Below are positions 16,473 to 28,400 of a DNA stretch of 64,000 nucleotides, in pieces. Location: contig CM029387.1 in NCBI GenBank assembly GCA_017165825.1, forward strand, positions 16,696,240 through 16,760,239, given 5' to 3'. The notes beneath the pieces are model-generated. The model made no database searches. It saw only the letters and a list, made by a program, of their open reading frames with translations, and was not told the DNA's origin. Positions within the stretch are counted from its first letter, which is position 1, and each line of letters starts with the position of its first letter. The translations under genes were made by a program, and so were the position numbers. Origin of the DNA: Hepsetus odoe (Eukaryota > Chordata > Actinopteri > Characiformes > Hepsetidae).

Positions 16473-19400
16473 TCATTTCTTCCTGGCTGTAACTGCCCTG
16501 AGCAGTGGTCCCCATTTGCTCCTGGAAATGAGTTTCTGTTTAAACTCTTGAAAGATAGGTGGGCCATCATGGTCCTCGGCCTCAGAGCTGATCTCCATCT
16601 TCTGCACTATGAGCTTCAGCAGGTTGTGCTGCTTCTCCATGCACTCAGAAATCTCCTTCAATCTGAAAAAGAACAAACTGAGGTTCTGACAGTCCATAAT
16701 GAGTGTAAAGGGCTTTCAGCATTTACATTACATTTATCAGACGCTCTTATCCAGTGCGACTTACATGTCCTTATTACAGGGACAGTCCCCCTGGAGCAAC
16801 TCAGGGTTATGGGTCTTGCTCAGGGACCCAGTGATTGTAGTGCTAGAGGTGGGATTAGAACCTGGGACCTCTTGAGCCATTGGTCTATAGGCAAGTTCCC
16901 TACCACTAGACCACCACCACCCTGGCTGTAAGCACATGGACTAAAGTTCTGCAACCTCAAAAAATTTCCTTAGCCATTTTTGCTTATGTTGCCCCTCCAA
17001 CATGCTCCTTTATTCCCCCTCACACTGCCTCCACCAGGGCAGCGGTGGCCTAGTGATTGGGGACTAGGCCCCAGGATCAGACGGTCAAGGGTTTGAATCC
17101 CTAGCCGGTAGGATGCTCTGAGGTACCTTCATATCAATAAACTATTTTATAATTAACAATATAAAGAATAAAAACAATATAAAGAATAATTTTAAGTTGT
17201 TCTAAAGATATTCATATTTTTTATCTTACCATCAGTGTTCTAACAGTAGTAAATAGTTATGATAAACAATTATTATACTATATAATATTGATGATATTAT
17301 TATAAGCTGTTTATAGAGCTGGGAGTTTAATCCAAATGAAGGATGAAATGATTGCTGTCACTGCTGTATAAAAATATAGAACAAGAAGTTAGGGTTAGAG
17401 GGGCAGCATGTACAAATTGACTTGCTTCGGCTGAACTGGTTGGAAAGTGTTGATCTTGGATTTTACCTGTACTTCTGTTTAACTAGTTCACGCTCCATTG
17501 GCGTTGACTGATGAGGGGCTGGTGTCAGTCGAGGAACAGCCTTTCTAACTTCACCTCCACAGCAAGCCCATTTCTGTTTAACAACATGCAGCAAGTGAGT
17601 CTTCTCATTGCAGTGGAATTGCCCTGTCCAGCCTGAATTTCCAACAGTATTGTGATATTAAGGTGCACAAATAATTTGTTCTGATGTGTAACTATCCTTT
17701 CTAGGATAATTTATTTAACATGGTTGTGACTAGAACGATGGCCTGTTACCTTGCCCTTGTAGCATTTGTTAGGAAACTCTTTGACTGAGACTCGGTCCAC
17801 CCTTTTCATAAACCAGTTTGGCAAACGCTCCTCCAGATTTGTGTGAAGTTCAATCTGCAGGATCGAAAATTATTTTGCCATTTTATTTCCCAAACCAGAA
17901 GACTGCATGTTCGCTCGTATCACCTCACCAGTACAGGTGGATTATAATACTCACCTGCATTCCAATCTGCTTCAGGCATGCATTAGTCTGTACTTCTGCA
18001 ATATCACCGACAGCCAGACCAATCTGTAATGAACCAAATGAAATTATTATATAGCCACTATTGTATCATGATATTGACAGATGTTTACTTTATTTACATT
18101 ATCATCCAAGCTTAGTCCGAAGTCATATGAAGCATTACGCATCCTTTTTTGCCCTTGTGTTCCTGCACCCCCTTCATATTACTGAAATTTTATTACTCAC
18201 ATGAGATAACTGCCTTATAATTCAAGTGAAGGCATTTTGATATGGATGATGGACTGTTCCATGGTATTACAATTAGGGCCATTGCGGCTATTGTTATATA
18301 AGTAATCCTAATTGATAAATTATTCATTTCTAAATAGCCAATTTTCCTTCTTGTAGAGAAAATTCAGAATGAATCAATCAAATGATAAATTCACAAAGTT
18401 AAATTATGGAGAATGAAAAAATCAAATCAGTTCATTTTTTGAATCATTGACTTGCACTGGGTCATTTTGACCGCCTTAGTTTCTGCTAATAGCAGTTTAA
18501 CACCACAAAGCTTACAATAGCCCTGTTCATTAAAACACTTGAAATGAAATAATAATTTAAAAGCTTAAATCATAATGAAGCATAAAAGGAGTTTGTTAGT
18601 TGTGTAGCCCTTACCAGCAAATTCATGAGCAGAATTGGCACAAGCAGTACAAACCAAACAAAGATTCCATAGGTCAGCACAGGAAAAGGGAGGCGAGAGG
18701 CCATGTAGGGCTTTAGGAAGTTATCCTGGTAGTTGATCTCTCCCACCATCATGACAAATGTTTGCATCAGCGACAGGAACAGTCTGCCAAAATGCCTCTA
18801 TAGAAGAGCAATAATGAAGCAAAAATATGTCCCTGATAAAAGATTCAGAATAATCTGGAGACAGAGGGTGTGTTAGTGTTCTAGGTTTTTGGGGGAATGC
18901 ACAAGCACACCTGTTCAATCATAAGAGCATAGAAAGCCAAAGCAAACGCCAGGATCAAGTAGATGAACAACACAATGATGCTCAGCAATGTCCTGCATAT
19001 CTCCCGGAACATCACCACGTATATTCCAAACCTTTCAAACCTGCATGGAACAAGGAGACAATCTGTGAAACTCTTTGTGAAAATTCCATGGAGTAGATCA
19101 AAATCTCAAACACTTTAATTTTTTGTATAAGTTATTGCCAAGTTGTGTCCAGACCGCTGCAGGTAGAGCAGGAGGTTGAACCAAGAAACAAGAGCAGCCA
19201 GAGCTCCAGCCTGCCAGTGCCATGTGCTCTTCACATCCAGCAGCAAAGGGAAGATGAACAGCAGAGAGCAAATTGCAGCTGACCAGTCCATCGCATTGGA
19301 CACGTCCTGCAGATACTTCAAACGCTGCCAAATAGAAGGCAAAGAACAGCTTAACAAACGCAAGTGTGATGAATTTTATATGAATAATTTGGTCAAAAAT

Positions 19401-22400
19401 GAATGATTTCCACTCTACCAAGATCAGTCCAGATGTTGATTTTTAGAGTAGGTGTAAAAACTCACCTACTTATTGTGAGTGACAGGGAGATAGAATTTTA
19501 GACTTGGGACAAAAGGTTTATGTTAGGTTTATTAGTACTGATCTAGAATCAGTTTCTGGGTGACTATTTTACTGTCAGTCTCAGCTCCAGTGCTTAATCA
19601 AGGTTACAAAATCTGGACTCCAAAGATGTCCATGGTGGATTTTTGTTAAGTGTATCTGTTTTGTTTTTTTTTTTTGACTGAACAATTCCATAAAGAGCTT
19701 TGGAAATGTATAGGATGTGTAACAAAGATCCAACACTGCTTGAATGGAGCACATGCACACATTTTTGAACATACCTGCTGGAATATTTGAACAATCTCTT
19801 TGTAAACTGCATACATGTTCATCCCAAAGACCAGAAACATGCAGAAGGTGAGGAAATAATCTTGCTGTGGGGAGAAAAAAAATGCAGAAAATGGCAGATT
19901 CTACAAGTCTAAAGTTGACACTGGTTGGAAGCATAGATAACAGGTCTGTGTCCTTGGTGCAGGTATGTAGAACTTCTAGACCTGCTCATTTACCATCATT
20001 TACATTTATAGCATTTAACAGACACTCCTATCCAGAGCAACTTCCAATTCCTGATTTCAGGGACAGTTCCCCTGGAGCAGCTCAGGGTTAAAGGTTTTGC
20101 TCAGGAACTTAATGGTTGTAGTGTTGGAGGTTGGATTCAGACCTGCGAACCTGTGACCCCTTGGGCCATAACTGAGTATACTACCACTAGACCACCATCA
20201 GATTTCTACAAGTTAAATTGGGGGGGGGGGTGAAAGTGACAACCCTTGTCATTGTGAGGTCACAGCACAGCACACAGTGAACCACAACGAAATTGGACCT
20301 CTGCTTTTAACCCATGCAAACACCGTGCAGAAGTGGGCAGCTATTGAAAGCGCCCGGGGAGCAGTGACAGGGACGGTACCTTGCTCAAGGGTACCTCAGA
20401 GCAACCTACTGGTAAGGGGATTGAACCCACAATCTTCCGATGCTGGGACAACTCCCTAACCACTAACCACCGCTGCCCACTTTCACTTTCACTTTATTTC
20501 ATGTAGTGTTTTACTGTAAATAACATTAATATGTGTAGCACCTTGTCAAAAGACGTGGTGACCATGTTGGCTGTTGTCACGTTCCTCTCCACGATCAGTT
20601 TCGGCCGCAGGTTCACAATCAGGTAGGTCAGGGGGAACACCCCCAGTGCATACACAATCATATTGAGGAGGTGTGCTTTCACACCATATGCTTTCCTGAA
20701 AGTAGGGGGTGATGGCATTTAGTCATAACGTATCCCTGGTCTTGGGTTATGTAAGAAATTAAAAGTTTAAAATAAAAAGAAGTAGAAAAATGACACTTGC
20801 TAAAACAGTAGTAGCAGCTCTTTCAAAGCTTGAATTTCCTCTGCCTTTTTGTAGTCTACTTGACAGTGCATGTCTAGTTGAGATTACTCCACTGGCTACA
20901 CATGGCTGCTCCAATCACATTCAGATCACTAACCCTGCTGTACAGAATGACTTCTGCATCTGCTCCCTGGTGTTTTGATGAAACTCATTTTTTTGCACTC
21001 GCCTTCCGCAAATTGCATTACAATTCAAAACCAGTTACATTTGATACGTTTAATATTTTCTGCAAAAGCACTGTATTTGCAACTCACCATTTCATTTCTA
21101 AGTATTTCTTGCACACTGGATGGGTCAGCAACTCGACGCGATTATATTGCACCATAGCCTGTGAAAGAGGGGAAATCCTGAATCATCTCAAAAGATGCAT
21201 AGAGGGACACGTTTGCCCAAATGAAACAATTAACAATGGCTACACTATTTGAAAATATCCTTTAGGTCTGACCTACAGCAAAGCTGTTATTTCTAGAGTG
21301 GGATTTTCTGTTTTAAGGATTAGAAAAACCACTCTGATGGTTTATTATAAAGTCAAAATGGATTTTGAAAAACCACAGGCTCTTTTGGGCAGCGAGTTGA
21401 GGGAGGGCTGCTGGAAAGGTTTTCTCCAGCTTCTTGGCTGATGCAGTGGAGAGCCAGATATTTATGGCTACCATAAGGAAGCCTCTATGGAGAGGGATAC
21501 CTTAAAATCAGACGTTCTGTACTGTAGAGTTTCCAAAGGTTGTATTTATGCACTACAGACAACAAGGTAACGGCATCCGGCCAAACCAGTTGAGATATAT
21601 ATTGCAGTTACATACCATGGAAAATATTGAAACACTTCAGAATGACCTGTGAACATACGTTGAGAGCAGCCAGAGGTTTGTAGTAGTAATCGTTCTCAGT
21701 GTTTTCCGTCTTAGTGAACTGCTCTGGTTGTTGAAGCCACTGGAAATTATATTCCACCTGTTCATTAAAAAGAGCAATAATGAAAAAGTGAGAGTAACAG
21801 AATCCAAGCATCACTACAGCATTAAGCTTACCGCTTTTGTGAAATGCTGACATTATACAGTACAATTAATCAGAATATAAAGTATATTTTCTACTTATGC
21901 AGGAAGCAGAGATTATTCCTGAATTCAGAATGCAGGTCATTTGTGTTTATGAGAAGCATTTCACAGCTTGGATCAAACAAAACCTACATAGTAGAGGCAA
22001 GAGTTAACATCTTCGTCAGACTCTTTAATGCAGGTGTCCAGAAGATGCTGTAAAGAGAGGACACATTTTCAGCTCCATAGGTCAGTCAGCAGTAGGTTAT
22101 TACCACTAACAGAGCCATAGTGTGGCCAAAATCTGACTGACCTTGAAAGATTCTGGAAGGAATTCAATCATGTCCATGACAGTGCAGCGTTTGGCTGAGC
22201 TCAGTTTAAAAATTTTAATGGCCTCTTCACACCTATTGGGATGAAAACAGACAGAAAAATAAGGAAAATATAAAGGAAAAAATGAGTGTTTAGTGAGTCA
22301 TTGGACCACCAGGAGACAAGAACAACTAGGGTTAGGGTGAGGAGCATGAAAATATTAAAATGTGCAGAGCAGTGGGACCAGGGTTGAGGACAGAAAGTAC

Positions 22401-25400
22401 ATAACAGAACATGGTTCCATTAAGCATTTTTGTTGAGTTGATTAATTTTTCCTTTAATGAAGGATCAGCACTTTTGTGGTTACTTTAATACAATTGTGGT
22501 CTACAAGGCTTAGATGTACTTGGATCATTTCACCTTGCAATACACTAAATGAGCCATAGAGGGTGACATTGCAGAGCTATAATGAAACAATGTTACAAAC
22601 AAGAGCAGAAGGCACAATACAGTGATGTAATTATGTAGTAATTATAGTCAACAGATTAATTTGACCCTACCCTGGTCTTGGAGACCTACCACCCTGAAAA
22701 GTTCCGATCCAACACACACCTTTGAGACCTTCATTACCTGGATCATGTGTGCCGTATTGGATTAGGAACTCTGGAGGATGTTAGATGACCAGGAACAGGA
22801 CTCACATAACTATTGATTGCAGTCCTAATCTCAGTGCATTGTAAGACTCACCTGTCACTGTCGATCACAGCGATAGTCACCTCTTTCCTGCAGTTGTGGA
22901 TGGCCTCATGAAGAAAGGAGGCGTCTCCCTTATTCAGGACAATCTGACTCCCCTTGCAGAGCAGAAGGCGCACAGCCGCCACATGACCCCCCCTTGCAGC
23001 GAGGTGCAGTGCTGTGTTCTGAAGGAAAATATCCCACAGTGCACCGTAAGCCTCTGGGACATGAAAATGCATTGTGTACCTGCCATGACCTTTGTAAAGG
23101 AATGGTTAAGCCAAAAAGTCATATCTGAAAATAATTTTTCACTTCAGTCAGGCTAAGAGATGTTTGGTGTCTACACTTTGCTTTTTTGCAGTTTGCACTG
23201 GAGCTATAAGATTTGTAATTCTCTCCGTAAAATACTTCTCTCAATCTCTTAAACTGCATCAAGCTTTTGGTGGTTACTTGAACTGAAAACTGAAAAAGAA
23301 GCACAATTTAAACTCTAAACATATCTTGGATGGTTTATTGCATTGTTGGTAAGTAAATGGTATGTAAATGAAATGAGAGAATTAAATTTTCATATTCGAA
23401 CAGTGAACTCTTGTTTAACAATAATAGTTCATAGTCAACCCTTTCTGGGGTTAAATTAAACTGACAATGAAGTTTACTATTCAACTTCCATGAAAAGTAC
23501 CAATTCAGTGTAAAACTCCATGGTCAAGGTGTGAAAGCACACAGCAGATCTGTCACCCACTTTACAGGTTACTATGAAATTTCACCACATTTTTGCTTGA
23601 ATCGTGCTGTTCTTCAGCAGCTTCAAGAGGAGACACCTGGAGTATTTTCTAACAGAGCTGAAGGAGAAACACACTTTTATGCTGCCCTGGCTGAAAAGAA
23701 AAATTATTAGGAGCCATTTATATATTTGTTGGAGTCAGAAAATCATAAGTTTCAGGGTGTTTACTTATAAAAAAACATACATTCAAACAAATGGGTCTAA
23801 ACTTTTAAATACTACTGTTACACCCATATGGAAGAGAAGCTTAAACATACTCCATCCACATCGATTTTGTCCAGCAGTTTGATGTTGGATATGAGTAAAG
23901 TTTCCATGGTCTGGGTGTATCCCTCAGCAGCAGCATGGTGCAAACAGGACCATCCTTTATAATCACTGCACAGAAGATTTCATACAAAAAAAGTAACTCA
24001 GTATTCATTTATTTATCTAGTTTGAATCTAACCTTTGACTTTTGCTTTTAATAAGATTAATAATCATAGGTCATATAATTTGCTATTATATAAAATAATT
24101 AGATTCAGTGTGGAGCTGTGGTCAGAAACTGACTTTTTATGATTGGCTAAAGGACGGTTAACATGAACTTGGTTTCGGTAAAGTCTTTACACCAGCTGTG
24201 CTGGAGGAGATAAAAGGTAGAGGTTTCAAATTAAGTGGTCAATGAGTGAAACTCATAACAAGAGCAGGTTTGAACACTGCTTTACATAAAGAGAGGAGTG
24301 TAGTGGAGAGGAGATGTGCGTATGTGATTTGTACCTGTGGAACAGAGCACCTTTGCGTAGGAGCAGCTCCACCACCTTGACATGTCCATTACGAGAGGCA
24401 AGGTGCAGTGGGGTCATTCCCTTCTCGTCTCCCTCATTCAGCAGCCGTGTGTCTTTCATCGTCTCCAGCAGCCGATGACACGTGTTTATCCTGCCGAATC
24501 TGTGGGGCAAATGAAAATGAAAGTGACTATTGTCATTGCACACAGTGAACTACAACGAAATTGGACCGCTGCATTTAACCCATGCAAACACCGTGCAGCA
24601 GTGGGCAGCTATGAAAGCACCCAGGGAGCAGTGACGGAGACGGTACCTTGCTCAAGGGTACCTCAGTGCAACCTACCGGTAAGGCGTTTGAACCCACAAT
24701 CTTCCGATCTGGTGGCCAACAGATAAAAATAAGAGCCAATTCGGCAAAATCTACAGTTTCACAAATGCCTTAAACATAGGCATATATGAAAGTGAAAGTG
24801 AAAGCCACAAGTTGTCATTGTAAGTACACAGCACAACACTCCAGCAAAATGCATCCTTTTGCATTTAACCCATACACACCTTGCAGCAGGGGGTAGCTTT
24901 TTAAAGCACCCAGGGAGCAGTGATGGGGACCTTGCCCAAGGGTACCTCAGGGCAACCTACTAGTAAGGGATTTGAACCCATGATCTTCCGATCCAGGGGC
25001 CAACTCTATAACCACTAGGCCAACGCTGGCCCGATATAGTGAAAGTTCTTGTCATTGTGAAACACAACGAAACTCAACCTCTGCATTTTACCCATACACA
25101 CATGTGCAGCAGGGGGCAGCTATTGAAAGTGCCCAAGGAGCAGTGGTGGGGATGGTACCTTGCTCAAGCGTAACCCAGGGCAAACTACTGGTCTGGGATT
25201 TGAGCCAACGACCTTCTGATCCTAGGGCCAACTCCCTAACCACTAGGCCACCACTTCCTCATATGCATTAAATATAGTCAGACAGCAGAGGCGTGTATGG
25301 ATGTCTGAGAAAAGCAGAGAAAGAATCTGACAACTGGTTTGACTTTTTTTTAAACAGATCACAAAAAGTCCTCCAACGTAAGAAATTGCACACACCTTTT

Positions 25401-28400
25401 TAAGATCAAGAACTCAACAGTTTGAGGTTGAGGTTTGAAAAAGACATATGCATACAGTTTACACATTGGTAATAAGTGAACTAATAAACAGTGCTCGAGT
25501 TCATGGCTCAAGTGCAAGACTAAAGTGCAATCTGCAGACAACAAATATGTCTCATTAGAACAATTACAATTGGGTTATAACTGTGTAAATCGGTTCCACC
25601 TAGTGGAATTGGCCACTCACACTTCTATATTGAGTTATTTATTCTACAAAAAAATGTACTGAGACCAGTTATGGCCCAGTTTGAAGATTTCAGTAGAAAC
25701 CAGGACCTTTATTCTGAAATTTAGCTCTCACTAGACTCACTCAGCTGCAAAATGCAGAGCAGATTTCTTTTGTTTGGATTTTAGGTTCAGTGAAACCTCC
25801 AGTCCAAGCATGTTTTTCACCGAGTCAGGGATTCCGATCTTGCAGGCATAGTGTAGTGGAGTGCAGCCCTCAGAGTCTTCATCATTCAGGAGTTCTCTTA
25901 CACTCTCATGCTGTGGAGAAATTATAAAATACATAACTGGATAGGGTAATGTTCAGTATTTTGATTATTTGTAATATTGTGAAAAACCTTGTGAAATATT
26001 AATCTAGAATCAGTAATGTGACATGGTTCAAATTTGGCTTGTTTTGCTTAGATGAAAAATTACTTTGTATCACAGCATCTTGACATCCAATTCTTATATA
26101 TAATAGCTTGCAAACTATATCTTGTGCAGCCCTATGGTCCATCCATTCATAATCTCAGCCACCTATCCCAACCAGAGAAATGCTGGAGCCTATGCAAAAA
26201 AGCAGGGAAACACCCCGGACAGGTTGCCAGCTCAGACACCTGAATCCTTGTAGCTAAGCAAATAACTTAATGTAAACAGTCTGAATTATCTGCATGTTGT
26301 GAAAGCGGCAATGCCTTAGATTACCCCTAGGCAGCAGTAAAACCTCATCGTTCTACAAACTTCACTATAAATGTAGAATTTCATCAAATGAAGCATGAGC
26401 ACTGATTGTGCAACATCTCGTGCAATGTCTCACAAAACCTAAATGTGATCAAATGTATGAAAAAGATCCAAAAACAATATATTGTCACCTGCAGCACCTC
26501 TGTGGGCAGGTTCTTCAGACCTCTGGGTTGCAAGATGGCAAGATGCAGAAAGTTACAGCCAGCTGAGTCTTTCACTTTCATGTCAGCGCCTGTGATGGAA
26601 TCACAACAGCAAGAACAAACATGTTCTGGTTATTGATCCACACTCCATGGATCTGCATGGAAGCCTGTGTTTAAACAGAGGTTCCCATTAATTACCATGA
26701 GAAAGAAGAAGGTTAACAGTTCTCCAGGCTCCACAGCTGGTGGCCAGAAGTAGAGGTGAGTGGCCTTTACAGTCAATAAAATCAATATCTGCTCCCTGAA
26801 ACATACCAAATGAACACAGCGAGGATTTGCCAGCTGTGCAAAAATTGTCAGTGGATGCACCAGTATATACTCCAGCAGTTAGAAAGGCCGTGAATGCAAA
26901 TAAGCTTTTCTAGAAAAAAAAGATACTGTTAATCCATTTTTAATAAATTAAATATAAATAAATTACAAATAATGGAAAAAAATAGACAAATCAACACTGC
27001 ATACTTGCGAAAGCCCCATGCTTTTACCTGCGAGATCAGATACTCAGCCAGTTCATAGTGGTCAAAAATGGCCGCCCTCCAGAAGTGGAAAAAGGAGAGT
27101 AATGAAAAAAGATTCATTTATTGTTACATTTCTTAACTTTATGGAAAAAAACTTCTCATACAATATTTAGGCTCCCCCACCCCCCAGGTACTTATGAAGT
27201 GGTGTTTGGCAGGCTCCATCAGTGATGTTAATGATGTCACACACTCTGTCATAAGCCAGGAGCATGACCTTTACCGCTTCAGCAGCACCTTGAGTGCAGG
27301 CAAAATGGAGTGCGGTAGACTTGTCACACTGCGGATAAAATAAAAAAATTACATTTCCTTAGTTAAAATTCCACACAGATCCATCACTTCTCACAAGTTT
27401 GACAGTAATGGCTAGTAATTAAATAGTCATTTAAAAGATCTCAGACATACTTGAATGCTATAATGTACGATGAGCTGTTGTAATAAAATCATTTTTTTCT
27501 CTTTGGCCGTGACTTGAATACCTGTTGCTGATCTATTTTGGCTCCATAAGCGATACAGAGTTTGATGACTTCGAGATTTCCTCCACGTACAGCCAAGTGA
27601 AGAGGGCTGCTGATGGACTTGTCCACATAGTTTATGTGGGCTTCAAAGGACATGCAATTTTCTTTTCCTGTATGCAAGACAAAGTAGACAAGATATAATG
27701 ATACTCTATATGTCCAAAAGTATCCCGAGACCTTTTTTCAATGTTACTTTCGAAGTCATTGGTATTACTGGTATTGGTATTGACATCCGAGGTCTGATGT
27801 ACAATAATAGTGTCCACTTTTCTGGAAATGTTATAACTTAGATGTCCTAAAAGTGTTTTGAGGATTTGCTTGCATTCAGCCACAAGGTCAGGATCTGATG
27901 CTGAATCAACTGACACCCCAACTCAAATCAAGAATGGTCAATGGAAGTTCCTCACTTCATCTCATCCCGATAATGGAACTTCCTCCCTCTAGCATATCCC
28001 AAAGGTGTTTATTGGAGCCCTCATCACTCTAACTGATCTTAAAGGTGTTCACAGAGGTTTAGTCATTTCAACTCCAACTCCAAAATCGACAACTCCAACT
28101 CATCCCAAAGGTTCTGACAGAGATTCGTTTCTTTAGGAGCTTCTTCCTCCCAGCTCTTCCAAATGGCATCTAATGCCTCATCATTCTAAATTATTCTAAA
28201 AGTGTTTAACTGAACTACATCCCTTATGCGAAGAACAAAGTTGCTCAAAAGACTTTCCTCACAGAATTGCACTCCTAAGCTGCTTAATGGAATTTCCTCA
28301 CTTTACTTCATTTCCAAATTTGCTTTATCACTCTTGATGACATGTCCATTTTGAAGAATGCTGAAGAACTTTAAGCACACAGCTGACTTTAGGTGTGATG

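Larger units (their letters stand above)
16473..17854 (-). other. trpa1: trpa1 C-terminal exons
   Basis: Exons 25-27. IELHTNLEERLPNWF starts the segment after the TRP-like helix. LKEISECMEKQHNLLKLI is the C-terminal coiled coil that assembles the tetramer in known structures. The end (WGPLLRAVTARKK, stop at 16473-16475) matches the human end WNTVLRAVKAK. The last intron carries SINE copies at 16719-16921 and 17037-17130. Confidence 0.88.
17955..20695 (-). other. trpa1: trpa1 transmembrane and pore exons
   Basis: Exons 19-24. S1 lies about residues 700-723, S2 746-765, S3 788-803, S4 810-831, S5 846-870, the pore helix and filter 880-897, and S6 911-938. The filter reads VGEIN, so Glu894 stands where human has Asp915. 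Phe888 matches human Phe909. The S5 pair Ser873/Thr874 of human is Ile852/Ile853 here. A TRP-like segment (IGLAVGDIAEVQ) follows S6. Confidence 0.88.

Noticed and set aside
16431..16931. 166-aa plus-strand open frame
   Set aside because: It is the antisense of the last trpa1 exon joined to a SINE B copy, and no family is recognised.
20878..21252. 124-aa plus-strand open frame
   Set aside because: It overlaps a trpa1 exon in antisense plus intron sequence, with no recognisable protein.
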